From positions 89,148,399 to 89,212,398 of the forward strand of contig OZ024828.1 of the NCBI GenBank assembly GCA_964016985.1: a stretch of DNA of 64,000 bases. Direction: 5' to 3'. This document shows positions 1 through 12,600 of the stretch, piece by piece; positions within the stretch are counted from its first letter, which is position 1, and each line of letters begins with the position of its first letter. A program made the position numbers and the translations under genes. Source of the DNA: Anodontia alba. Taxonomy: Eukaryota; Mollusca; Bivalvia; Lucinida; Lucinidae. The notes below the pieces were generated by a model. It was not told where the DNA came from. It was given only the letters and a program-made list of their open reading frames with translations, and did no database searches.

Positions 1-66
1 TTTGCATAGTACACTCGAGTTATTGTACTTCTCTTGGGTAAAAAGTCCAACATAATAACGCCTTTT

Positions 67-780
67 CAGGGCTTCCATTAACTTCCAGACTCAGGAAGTC
101 CCAGACTTCCTACCCCTCAAATTTGGAAGTCCCACAGGAAAATCTAGGAAGTCCCACTTTTTTTTCGTGCTACGACGGTCTGCCCTTTCTTTAGTAGAAC
201 ATAGGTACTTATTTCAGTGTCACACAGAATCATCATGATATACACTTCTCTTAGTTGTGTTTTAAAAATGTCCTTATCGCTTAAAAATGTCCGTATCCTT
301 CCATTTTTTTTTTTTTTTTTTTATTGCTTATTAAAATTCAATCCCATCTTTTTGGAAAGCCTGTACTTGTATGTCGGACCTTAGAGAAAGCATCAACATT
401 GGTACAACTTCGCATTCATTTCAAAGCCCAGAGAAAGAAAAAAGAAAAGAAAATACATGAGAGAAAAGACCCACAACATGTTTTCTTAAAAATAAACTAT
501 GCTGAAATTATTTTGCTGAAATGTATATAATGAAATATTTGTTCGGATCGAAGCTGATCAGCACGAGCTAACGAGTTGCTTACTTCACAAAATTGCGGGA
601 AAACGGCGCCAACTCGTGCAACAACAAACAAATAAAAGGCAGCTCTCGATGAAATACCAACAGCAATATGTTTGTTCAGGGAGAAAAGCAACCAAAACCA
701 TCGCAAACTGCCGATATTTAGACTTACTTTGCGTCTTTTCCGCGCTGGTAAACAGCGCAACCGGAACAAGGCTATGCATT
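67..780. repeat. Dispersed repeat R, copy 1
   Basis: Begins CAGGGCTTCC at 67 and matches 63349-64000 in the same orientation over at least 650 bases with scattered differences and small indels. Its first part repeats AGGAAGTCCCA several times. It has no ORF I can recognise on either strand. The shared CAGGGCTTCC start marks one element boundary; the other end is not defined because copy 2 runs off the window. Confidence 0.8.
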
Positions 781-1415
781 TAGAAACGAGGTTTTCTGAA
801 AATTTTGACGAAAAATGTGTTTTCTTTTCATTTGAAAAATTGCTTTTGTTGTCATGACAAACATAAGCTTCTAAATTCGAATAGATTTCAATTTGCATTT
901 TGTGCATAATTGTTATTTATTTATAGAATTTCACTCAGTAATTCCCGGATGTGTTGAGGTGTTTTCAGACAACACACGTTCTTGACAAAATAATAATTTA
1001 AGATTTTAAGACGTGAATATTAAAAAATAATAATGACTTCATATAATTTCACTGAATATTTTCTGGTGTAGCAGGAGGAAGTTTAATTATACAAACATCA
1101 ATAAATCAACTCAGCACACTTGACAAATACACACAGTGATCACACAGCCATCAAAAGGGTGCTGCGATAATTGACACGGCTGTCAATAAAACTCCCGCAA
1201 GCAGAAAGTGGGATGTCCTTAAAGCTCAGTCAACACAGGTATCGAATTTCCGATAAAACTCGTTAAAAGTGGGCGTGTTTTTTGACAATTTTTGGACGTC
1301 TCTGGTATCGATTTCGGACAGACAAAAGAAATTTCGGAAGTCCACGGTATGTCTTTGAAGTTCAATTTGGACGTCCGGTGGCAATCTCTGGGCGTAATAT
1401 ATGTCGTACGTCCGC
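780..1415. other. Unannotated stretch
   Basis: AT-rich sequence with no gene or clear repeat that I recognise. The part from 1216 to 1415 continues on the minus strand from the truncated mariner but no longer matches a mariner transposase. Confidence 0.4.
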
Positions 1416-2072
1416 TTAACGGAAGCCCTGGCCTTTTGCGTCCCAAAATACTGTGGCCATCACCTTGCCAGCAGATGGTTGTGTCTTGAACTTCTTTGGC
1501 CTCGGGGACCCAGGCCATACCCACTGACGACTCTGAGCTTTATTCTCTGGCTCATAATAATGAACCGAAGTCTCATCTACAGTCATCAGATGCAATAGAA
1601 AATCATCTTTTGACCTAAAATGCTTCAACAAGGCACTGCATATTGATGCTCTGGTTACCATTTGCTCATCGCTAAGGGATTTGGGGACCCAACGGACTGT
1701 TAGTTTGCGCATACCTAAACGATCATGTAAGATTGTTGAAACGCTACCACGTGAAATGCCTAATGTCTGCGCTATTTCTTCCACCTGAATTCACCTATCA
1801 GAGTATACCAGATCCCAAACTTTCTTACACATTTCTTCGTTGGTGGCATCCAGTGGGCGTCCAGACCTGGCTTCATTTTCTAAAGGTGTTCTACCGCATT
1901 TGAATTCCCCTACCCAGAATTTAACCTGAGCATAAGATGGTGCAGAAGACCCATAAACATCGGCTAACTCGCCGTGTATTTCCTTGCCGGTTTTACCTTT
2001 TAAATACAAGTACCGAATTACAGCACGTTACTTAACTGTAGATGAAAAGCATGTCTTTGCATCACTAGCCAT
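1416..2072 (-). pseudogene. Truncated mariner transposase
   Basis: On the minus strand an ATG at 2072 starts a mariner (IS630/Tc1/mariner) transposase: KGKTGKEIHGELADVYGSSA in the helix-turn-helix region, then EEIAQTLGISRGSVSTILHD, HDRLGMRKLTVRWVPKSL, and TVDETSVHYYEPE containing the first catalytic Asp. It ends just after GKVMATVFWDAKG, about half way, and the next bases are unrelated. There is an in-frame TAA near codon 15 and a frame change near 1790. The second and third catalytic aspartates are absent. It is a dead copy, close in sequence to mariners common in invertebrates. Confidence 0.9.
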
Positions 2073-2985
2073 GTTTGACATTCAATATCTTATTAAAGAA
2101 TGACTTGATACATGTGCAATTTTGTACCCATGTATAAAACATATATTGAAACAAAGCATAAAAATCATGACCATCTCGGTCCATCGGAAATGGGATAGGC
2201 TGGTTATTTATTGACACCCCCTCGTAGTAATTTAGAGTCAGTTGTGCTGATAAGTGATCAAACCTGAAAGAACAGTTTGATCAGGTCCTGCATGGTTCAA
2301 TACTTTCAACCAATAATTTTTAAAAGAGGAAAAATTTCACTCATATAACTCACTTGCATATTGATTTTATTCCCCCACCCCTACCTTTTCTAATGATGTT
2401 TTTCGTTGTACACTATTTTCATGTGTCTATATGATCGTTTGTCTGTTACATTTTGGTCCTTGCAGGGGTATCAAATCTAATAAGCACTGCTTATTGGCAA
2501 TTTCTTATTTCAACCAAAAAGTATTGGTATTTAGTTTTGGCTGTGTATTATAATTGTTATAGTAATCAACTAAGTAATTATTGTTCTAATATGGGCCAAA
2601 CAGCCTGCTTCATAACAGTGCAATGTTTGGCACAATTTCTATATGGTTTTGGCCTGAGCTTTATACGAGGGCTACATGTAATACTAAAAGTTAAAGGATT
2701 TAAGGGATAAAAACTGAGGGGTTAAGGAAGGCCAATATTTTACGGTACTAACTAGGCCAATATTTTACAGTATTAACCAGTCAATGAGACTGTAGAAACA
2801 CAGTGATACTTCTTCTGTTTGGTGCTTAGAATACATCAATATACCTGCAGATGTTGGCGCTACATTTGCAGACAGCAGTTCTGATTATCCATTCAAACAA
2901 AGCAGTATTTTAAAAAAAATCAGTAATTACGTGTAACTGCATGGTGAAGTAAGCAATTCAAAAAGAGGTTTTATTAGTTTTCAAC
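2073..2985. other. Intronic or upstream sequence with minor repeats
   Basis: No exon found. It contains a short palindrome AATAAGCACTGCTTATT near 2479 (also near 49708) and a 31-bp duplication of GCCAATATTTTAC at 2729-2780. A 2453-2710 open frame has no recognisable protein and overlaps these. Confidence 0.4.
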
Positions 2986-2988
2986 ACT

Positions 2989-3205
2989 TTAACCCATTGT
3001 AGACTGAATGGACTCTCCAACACTATATAGTGGAAGATTCTAATTTTGATTTTAGGTATGTCAGGCTATGTTATTTAGATATTCCTAGAGAAAAATGGTT
3101 GAACTATTTGCAAACAGTGCAGACCCTGATCATATGCCGCATTCTGCAGCATCTGATCTGGGTCTGCACTGTTTGTCAATTACCCCTTTAGGGGTCTCCA
3201 GAAGT
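2989..3205. mobile_element. L-type MITE carrying hairpin A
   Basis: Starts TTAACCCATTGTAGACT. Its centre (3110-3175) is a hairpin with arms CAAACAGTGCAGACCCTGAT and complement, inner stem TGCCGC/GCAGCA. Related copies are at 14561, 36117, 52795 and 53031. Confidence 0.8.
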
Positions 3206-3222
3206 TGAAAACAAACAGTTGA

Positions 3223-3436
3223 TTAACCCTTAGCACTCTGGGTAAAATTTTGAGCAGACGACATTTTGAAATATTTTTCTTGTTTTTCCCAGAAAACAGG
3301 ATATGACATTTCATGCAAATTGTCTCCTGAGGAGACAATTTGCATGAAATGTCAAATCCTGTTTTTTTTTGAAAAATAAGAAAAATATCATCAATTTGTC
3401 GTCTGCTGAAAATGCCCAGAGAGTGGTAAAGGTTAA
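3223..3436. mobile_element. C-type MITE, near-perfect palindrome
   Basis: TTAA at both ends, then arms with CTCTGGGTAAAATTTTGAGC and its counterpart, and a centre of GACATTTCATGCAAATTGTC, TCCTGAGGA and the complement. The whole 214 bp can fold as one hairpin. TTAA target duplication suggests a piggyBac- or Kolobok-type source; no transposase is present. Confidence 0.85.
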
Positions 3437-3458
3437 TAAAAGGCTTAATAAAATGTGA

Positions 3459-3556
3459 TGAAATGGACGTTTTCACATTGGCCAGTTGTACAGTAATCCT
3501 AAGGCCAATACGTCTGCCCTTGGACTTTAACAGGGCCAATATGAAAACATTCATTT
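3459..3556. repeat. Small inverted repeat just before exon 1
   Basis: Arms TGGACGTTTTCACATTGGCC and GGCCAATATGAAAACATTCA flank about 55 bases. It ends about 30 bases before the exon 1 acceptor, so it forms part of the branch-point neighbourhood. Confidence 0.5.
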
Positions 3557-3586
3557 AATAATACCATATTATATGTTGAATTTCAG

Positions 3587-3658
3587 AAAAAGTGTGAACA
3601 ATACTGGCCAACAGTGGATGAAGAAACAGTGGAATATGGAGATATAACAGTTACTCTT
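3587..3658 (+). CDS. PTP exon 1 of window (catalytic domain, KKCEQYWP segment)
   Basis: 72 nt, phase 0 to phase 0. It follows a TTTCAG acceptor and ends in CTT before GTAGGT. It encodes [20 protein letters not shown] and four more residues; the KKCExYWP motif matches the centre of PTP-PEST catalytic domains, about 140 residues from the family N-terminus. Earlier catalytic exons must lie upstream of the window. Confidence 0.9.
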
Positions 3659-6600
3659 GTAGGTTTACATTCCATACTTCTTGAAAACTCCCAATCTCTT
3701 TCATTGATAAAAGTCTCCTGTCTTATCTGATTTGTTCACAAAATATATATTGTTGATACTCAGTAGAAGGGTCTTGGTGAGGCCCTTCTGCTGAGTATGA
3801 CAAGGTATGTTTTTGCTGGTGAAATAGAAAAACTATTTGCAATAAATCTTCAATGGCTCGAACACCGATGGCTTGTTTACTCTGGCTAATCCAAACTCAT
3901 TTTAAAGGCCTTAGGAAATTTTTCAGATAGCTCAAAAAAAAAAAACCCAAATATTTATGTATATTTTAGGGGAAATTTCATTGAGCAGTTCTAGTGAGTG
4001 CACTCAACATATTGGTAATAATCTGCCAAATTTTGGCTGAGTTATAGCCCTTTTTCGACTTGGTTTTTATTGTTGGCTTAAGATAATGGTTTCCATTCAA
4101 TAAGTTCTGAAGGGATGCATTTATTTTATCAGAAGTTTGCAGAATGTTATATCATTGTAAAATACAGGTCAAGTTGGATATTGATAACCATCTGCAAAGT
4201 TTTGGCTGAGTTATGGCCCTTTTTTGACTTAGTTTTTTTTTTGTTTGGTTACACACAATCCTTGTGTGTTTGGTTACATACATAGATACATTCTTGTGTG
4301 CTCCATTACTTTGAGATATTTTGATAGCATTTGGTAGGGATGAAGAGGAGGACGTGTAGGCATGTCGCTTGCAAGAGAGACAACTGTCACTTCCTTTTTT
4401 ATATACTTATCTCCCTTGAAGCCAAAATCTTGTACAGCCCATCGCTCCCATACTGTTTGAGATAATTTGATATTATATGGCAGGGACATATATCAGGTCA
4501 AATAGAATTGTTGCATGCAAGAAGGACAACTCTTGCTTTGTTCTTTTTCTTTTTAACTCCCCTGAATGTTTTTCTTAGTCACATTCTTGTGCACTTCATA
4601 ACTTCTTAATGGTTTGAAATATTTTGATAATATTTGGTAGAGGCAAAGATAAGGAGAGTAGGTATGTAGTGTGCAAGAGAGACAACTCTTAGTTTCTTCA
4701 TTATGTACTTATGTCCCCTGAAGCCAAAATTTTCTGCAGGCCATAACTCCCATACTGTTTGAGAGAATTTGATAATAATTGATAGGAACATATATAAGAT
4801 CAAGTAAGAGTATTGCATGCAGGAAGGACAAATCTTGCTGTGTTCTTCTTCTGGTTATCTCCCCTGAACGAATTTCTAAGGCAAATTCTTGTGAGCACCA
4901 TAACTTCTTAATGATGTGAAATATTTTGATGATATTTGGTAGACATAGATAAGTACCTGCAGGTATGTAACATAAAAGAGAAACAACTCTCACTTTCTTC
5001 TCTATGTATTCATATCCCCTAAAGCAGAAATCTTGTGCAGGCCATAACTCCCATATTGTTTGAGATAATTTGAAAATGTTGGGTAGGGACATATATCAGA
5101 TCATGTAGAAGTGTCACTTGCAAGAAGGACAACTTTTGCTTTTTTTTTTCTGTTTTAAATTTTGCCATGTCAGTTCATATATTTTCATGGTTTGAAGAGG
5201 TGTTTGTTGTTCAATTATAATCCAGTGCTTTTCAGCAAACAGGTTTAAAACTCACAACCTTTTACTATCAAAGCCATGGCGTCGTGGGATGTTGCCCACG
5301 ATGGGCTATTTTTAACTTTGGGACAGATTCTGTAAATTTTTGACTGAATTATGGCTATTTTTTTTTTTTTTTTTTTTTTTTGCTTCTGTCATTTTCCAAG
5401 CTTTGGAACCAGTTGATTAAGAAAACTGATCAGTCTTTCAGTATTTTTCAATAATAAGCATATACGATAGGTATCCTAAAATTTTGTACACAAGAATTTC
5501 TGACAAAAATGGCATATGCAAAAAGTGCATATTCAGATCAGACTAAAGGAGCAGTCTGATCAGGATCAACATTGTTTGCCATTTCACTAAGCATTTTAAG
5601 AAATAACTGCAGAAAAAGCCAAATTCAGGGAAAAAAAAGTATGCAATAAAGTGTTTGAAATTTTTAGTACACTTACTTTAAAGTGGACTCATCTCAAAAT
5701 AAAGGGACCAGAATTTTCAGTTTGAGATAACAGTAGTTTGAATTAACAGGAGCTGAAATGCAAAGAACAGTAAGAAAAACTAAACCATTATTATTGCATA
5801 AAAAGCAGTGTCGCACGTTATTAACAGCCGTGCATTAACCGGCGAAAAGCCATGTATTAACAAGGCAATTCATGAGCTGTTGATGCACGGCTACACAACT
5901 TTCAATACGACCGTACCGGAGCCACAAATTTGCTGCCCTTACGAGATGTGTACTGCCCGGCCGTAGAACCAGCATAGTCACTGGATATAACATTCGCGAG
6001 ACATCGGTGAAAAGGCAAAACAAAATAGTGCAAGAAATAACGCGAAATATAGCAAATGTTTTCAGTTTTTATGCAATCATAGCGATCGAACATGGCTTTT
6101 CAATGCATTAACATTTGCCAGGTCCCTTGGGAGGTGTTGAAAACCGCGGCCTATGGCCTCGGTTTTCAACACCTCCCACGGGACCTGGCGAATGTTAAAG
6201 CATGAAAAACCATGTTTGATCCCTATATTATCAAACTTTAGTTTGACTTAAGCAGTAGTTTGAGTTATCAGTGTTAACTCTTGTCATGCTGAATAAATTA
6301 AGATTCCGTGCCAACTTCCAATTTTCCACCAATCAGATTACTTGATCCAGGTTGTTGAAATGAATTCTCATACTGAATGACAAACAGTGCAGATCCAGAT
6401 CAGTTGGCTTCTTCAGAAGCAAACTGATCTGGATCTACACTGTTTGCAAAGACAGGGTATATCCGGCTTCAGCAGGACAAGGGTTAAAGATAACAAGAGT
6501 GAACTGTAACTGGCCTCTTATTTGTTTCTTTTGTGACCAAATGTTTGCATTCTTGTGTATAGTATACCTTGGACCCAATATACCCAGTATTATTAGGTCT

Positions 6601-9600
6601 GAGAGTATACATTTAATGGAACAACATAGTAAATACTATGCTGTGTGTGATTTTCTTTGCAGGAAGAAGAAGAAGATCTCACAGAACACTGTGCTGTGAG
6701 AAAACTCCGAGTGGAGAAAGATGGGAAAACACGCTTTGTGAAACAGTACCATTATACAGGATGGCCGGATCACGATATACCTACAGACTTTGATGTGGTT
6801 CTGGAGATGATGGCCCAGATGAGAAAAATAAAGTCTATGGACCCTGACAAGGCTCCGATGGTAGTTCACTGCAGGTAACATGCTTCCATATGAAAAGTAC
6901 AGTTGTATTGATATTTTTTTTTTTTATATTTCTCCACAAAAATACAGTCGAGCCTCAATGGTTCGAACATCTTTGGGACCATGGAAATTTGTTCGAGACA
7001 TGGGTAGTTCGAACCACTGAGGGTTAATCATGGCACCAGTTCAGGAAGCAAACAGCGATAATTTAGGGAAATCTTTTCGATTTTCTACACAAAGATTGTA
7101 TGTTGAGTGTACTCATTAGAATCACCTCGATGAGGCGATTCTAATGAGTACACACAACATACAATTCCATGATAAAATAAGAAAAAAATCCTAAATATTT
7201 GTTTTCTTGAGCTATTGGAAGAATTTTGTAGGGACTGAAAAAAGAGTTTGAATCATCCACGGTGAACGAGCCATCCGTGTTCGAGCCATTGAGGTTATAC
7301 TATATACATGAATGTTGTAGGCACTCATTAGAAGGCCCTCAGCCTGAGCTATCTCAACCCTTCTCTTGCTGAGCACGACATGCCCTGTTTTAGCAAACAG
7401 TGTAGATCCAGATCAGTTTGATCTGGATCTGCACTGTTTGCCATTCAGTATGTGAATTTATATCAACAATCTGGACCAAGTAATCTGATTGGCTGAAAAT
7501 TAGAAATGGGCATGGCATCTTATTCTATTCAGCAGGACAAGGGTTAATCTGATTGGCTGAAAATTAGAAATGGGCGTGGCATCTTAATTTATTCAGCATG
7601 ACAAGGCAGTGCATGGTTCTTCAAAATATGAGTACCTATAGCTTCCTTATAGTACGGGCTCCAATATAAGAAAATTGTTTACCCTACAATCGGAAAGATA
7701 TACAATTTATTTTGATATAGAAAGACAGTTTGGACATGCCTGTATATAAAACAAGCAGATATGTATACATTGCATTTTGCAAAAACTGGTATGTTTCTGT
7801 TGAGGGCCAGTCAATACTTAACAAATTCCAACTATACAAAATCTTGCGTATTTAGGTTAATGTCATAGAAAAGAAAGAAACTGATGTTCAAAAGAGAAAC
7901 CAGAATGTTAATTTTCTCATGTGCATATGCAACTATGAAGCAAAAAGTGACATTGAGGCTGTTTTCTGCATTCAAGGGAGCATGCCCTGGTTAACTGCCT
8001 GAAATCAATTTTAAACTTTCGCATGCAAACTGTATTTCAAATACACCTTCTTTTTCAGTGTCATGTAATAAAAGGTTCATAGACTGACATCAAAAATGTC
8101 CAATTTCTGATCCAGTATGGCCGCTACGATAAACTTGTAGGAAAACCCTTGTTTTGGAAATTTTACAATATCGTTTTAATAAGACACATTTTAAATTTTA
8201 CCAGCCATGTTTTGGACGGTAGTGCTTATGATTTTTTCTATTAGATTAATTTGTATACAATACTCTTTTATACTTATGTAAGTCTTTAAAATGCAGGTTA
8301 AAAGAGTTCTCAGCAAATTTTGTCATATCCACAATTTTACAACATTTGTTGACGGACTACACTTGGTAAGAACGTATGAAGACCAAATACAATAAGTCAA
8401 GTAATTTCCGCAAACAAAAATGTTCATCAAAATTCCATAAAGTACAAGTCGTTCAACAAAAACATGACAAGAATTTTAAACATTCAGTCCTCATTTATAT
8501 TTAGACATCAACTGTACAGATTGATTAATTGCTAGGCTGTGTCAAAAACCAAATTTTTGAGAACAATAAGTCACAAGCCGAAAGGCGGCATTAATCGACC
8601 TTGGTTTGGCTTTAAATGTCAGGGCCCAGTTGTTCAAAGCTAACGACGTCGTTAGTTAACGATTCATTAAAATTTACATCGAATGATACGCAAATATGCT
8701 GAAATTTTTTGCTGAAAAAATGTGAGTAGCTTTTGCAGTGCAAAAGCTACTCACATTTTTTCAGCAAAAAATATCAGAATATTGTATATTGAATCTGCTA
8801 AAACTGTTAACGAAATGACCCTTAACGAGCTCGTTAAGCTAACGATGCTTTGAACAACCGGGCCCAGACTGCCAGAAGAAAATATCATTTGGCTAAGCGC
8901 AGATATAATGTTCATAAATCAGATTCAAGTAGAAATGCACTGGTTTTAGCCAGTCATTCTTACAAGTGTTCTATGAATATCTGGGCCCGGTTGTTCAAAG
9001 CGTCGTTAGCTTAACGAGCTCGTTAAGGGTCATTTCGTTAACTGTTTTAGCGGATTCAATGTACAATATTCTAATATTTTTTGCTGAAAAAATGTGAGTA
9101 GCTTTTGCACTGCAAAAGCTACTCACATTTTTTCAGCAAAAAATTTCAGCATATTTGCGTATCACTCGATGTAAATTTTAACGAATCGTTAACTAACGAC
9201 GTCGTTAGCTTTGAACAACTGGGCCCTGTTTAAGTAAACACAAATTCAGTATGTAATGTAAACTATGCAAAATGCAGAAAGGTCAACCTAAAGAATATTG
9301 GAAATTTCTAAATAGTCTGAAAAAATAAGAAAACTTCAGAAACCATATCCCCATCAGTTTTTTATGATTACTTTAAGGACACTTACTCTGGTGATACAGA
9401 TAATGAATTTGATGGGACTGGAAGCAGCAATTCTTATGAACCTGATTCTGAGATAAGTAATGAATGTCTTAATGGACCATTTATCTGCGACAAAATAGAA
9501 CGATGTATAAAAAAAGTTAAAAAATTCAAAAGCCCCAGAGGGTGATGAAATCTTAAACGAATACTTAAAAATCACTAAAGACTGCATGTTACTGATATAT

Positions 9601-12600
9601 GCATCCTTGTTCAACCTTATTTTGATCACAGGACACATCCCAGATCAATGGTTGGAAGGAAAAATACAGCCTATTTACAAAAGCAAGGGAGATTCTCTTG
9701 ACCCAACTATTGACCCATTACCCTGTTAAGTTCTTGGGAAGTCATTTACAGCCACTTTAAATGATCGATTAAGCAATTTCCTTGAAGAAAACGATCTATT
9801 ATAAGAAAATCGGGCGGGGTTCAGAAAGCATTATTCTACAGTAGATCATATTTTCTGTCTGTACTGGCTTATAGAAATTTTGAAGAACAAGAAGAAAAAA
9901 CTGTTTTGTGCTTTTTGGATTTTTCGAAAGTGTTTGACTCGGTGTGGCATATTGGACTTTGGAGAAAACTTCTAAACACGTCTGTAAATGGAAAGTTTTT
10001 AAAAGTACTGCAAATTATGTACACTGAAGTTAAATCTTATGTTACATTTAAGGGAGAAAATTCTCTTTTTTTCGTAAGTAACAGAGGAGTAAGGCAGGGA
10101 GATAACCTATCTCCTGTTTTGTTCTCCATATTTTTGAATGACTTAGAAGATCATTTACATGCTGACGAAAATGAAGGTACTTCATTCAAACATAATAATG
10201 GAACATAATGGATCTCATTAAATTGTTTGTCTTGCTCTATGCAGATGACACGGTGATCTTAGGAGAAACTGCTGAAGATCTTCAGAAAAGCATTGACTCA
10301 TTCCTTAAATATATGGAATATATTAAATAAACTATGGAAGCTCAAAGTTAATGAAAGTAAAATGAAAGTAGTAATTTTTGGAGCAATTTTTGGAAACAAG
10401 ACTCCTTTTCTTTCCATCTTGGAAACACTCCTCTAGAAGTTGTTGATAACTATAGATATTTAAGCACTTATTTTTCTAAAACTAGAAGCTTTCTAAAAGC
10501 ACGGAAATATATTGCCGAACAAGTAAAGAAAGCTATGTATTTATTGCAGGTTAGAATTAAGAATTTATTTCTTGCAGTTGACCTTCAACTTAAGTTATTT
10601 GACCAAACAATATTACCTATTTTGACATACTCATGTGAAGGTCTTGGATTTGAAAATTGTAGACTTTTTTAGTCGATTCATACACAGTTTCTAAGGTCTG
10701 TCATTCATTCGTGTAAAAGCACTCCACTTTACATGCTTTACGAGGAGCTCGGCAGATATCCATTTGAATTCACTATTAAGTGTATAATGGTTAACTATTG
10801 GACTAAGTTAATCAGCAGATATTTACTTGTCAGTATATAAGTGTTTACTATACACGTAACATAACTTACAGTTCTAGGCAAATATCTGAAACAGTACCAT
10901 GCAAAATGTGTGCATTTCACCAAAAATGCAATTAGTTTCAGATTGCTATATTGTGGTTTTGTATCATGCAATATCCAGGCTTTGTATACAAAAGATCAGG
11001 TGTATATCTTTCCAATAGTAGGGTTGTGTTTTTTTTTGCAAGATACGAGAAATGAAAAACCTGACTATTAGCTAAAAAGTTTTGATAGTTTTTCTTATTT
11101 CTTCATGAAAATAATTATGGTACTCATTAGAAATGCTTCTCTAAAACATGACGCAGCACTCATAAGAAGTGTCTTACCAAGGCTTTTCTAATGAGTACCC
11201 ACAGCATGTTTCCATGGAGAAGTAAACAACTGTTTATCTGGATACCCCTCTTATCTAGACCTATGATCAGTGTGTGCACATGTTGCCACTCTGCTAGAAC
11301 TTTTAGGAACAACATCAGGACGATGTCCAGATTGACTTGATCAAATTTCAAGATATGCACTGTAAAAAGTTGTGTTGTCAAAGTATATAGAATAAATAGA
11401 ACACATTAGAATCTCTTTATAAGATGATTCATTTTAACACAGCTCAGATATAAGACGGTTTAAAGATGGACCCCAGATGTGTTGTATCCAAACAAAAATG
11501 TATATATAGAAAAATGACCATTTATGGTCATTTTTCTATATAATCTAGACATTTTGTTTAGATACAACACAGTTGTTTAGCTAACGCACACTTCAGATCC
11601 CAGCAATTGTGTTATAAAGAGGTTTAGTGTACTCTAAGGCACTCAAGACTCTACTTAGAACAAAGTGTGAAAAAAATGAAGATAAACAGATGCTTCTCTT
11701 TTTTTGTTTGCTTTTTGAAGATAAAAAGACAGTAGTATTTGTGAAGTGCTGTGACAACAGTAAAGATAGACCAATCTGCATTTTGTCAATATCCAGTTGA
11801 GTTTTTATTATGCCCCGCCACCAAAAAAGTGGCGGGGTATTATGTTATACCCTCTGAAATTTTGAGTGTCCGTCCATCCATCTGTCTGTCTGTCTGTCTG
11901 TCCATCCGTCCGTCCGTCAGCACCCCCACCATTCTTCTGCCCGCAACTCCTTTTCAAACTTTACAGGTGCTTTTAGGATGGTCTGAAGATATGCATATTG
12001 TTTTTTCAGAATCCTGAAATTATTTTTTATCACATTTTTTGCATTTTTAACTAGACTTTTTTCGAGCCCTAATACTACAGAAATGTATAGGGAGTATGTA
12101 CCTTCTGCCCGCAACTCCTCCTACAGTTTTAGGCCAATCCTTTTCAAACTTTACAGGCCCTTTTAGGATGGTCTGAAGATATGCATATTGTTTTTTCAGA
12201 ATCCTGAAATTATTTTTTATCACATTTTTTGCATTTTTAACTTAGACTTTTTTCAAGCCCTAATACTACAGAAATGTATAGGGAGTATGTACCTTCTGCC
12301 CGCAACTCCTCCTACAGTTTTAGGCCAATCCTTTTCAAACTTTACAGGTGCTTTTCGGATGGTCTGAAGATATGCATATTGTTTTTACAGAATCCTGAAA
12401 TTATTTTTTATCACATTTTTTGCATTTTTAACTTAGACTTTTTTCGAGCCCTAATACTACAGAAATGTATAGGGAGTGTGTACCTTCTGCCCGCAACTCC
12501 TCCTACAGTTTTAGACCAATCCTTTTCAGACTTTACAGGCGCTTTTAGGATGGTCTGAAGATATGCATATTGTTTTTTTAGAATCCTGAAATTATTTTTT

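Larger units (their letters stand above)
7672..11030. mobile_element. Possible large inverted-repeat element or repeat cluster
   Basis: TTTACCCTACAATCGGAAAG ATATACA at 7677 is matched in inverted form at 10999-11028 (24 of about 26 bases alike). Between them lie two 244-bp D MITEs in opposite orientation and a degenerate non-LTR retrotransposon. The rest (7620-8620, 9230-9350, 10830-11000) shows no gene. Chance pairing of two separate small MITE ends is also possible. Confidence 0.4.

Noticed and set aside
497..907. 136-residue minus-strand frame and its partner at 63714-63997
   Set aside because: Both fall in dispersed repeat R. The frames differ by frameshifts between the two copies, so coding is not supported.
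2453..2710. 85-residue open frame
   Set aside because: Cys/Tyr-rich translation of intergenic sequence overlapping a repeated palindrome; no recognisable protein.
9354..9638. Minus-strand open frame of 94 residues
   Set aside because: It is the antisense shadow of the reverse transcriptase remnant on the + strand.
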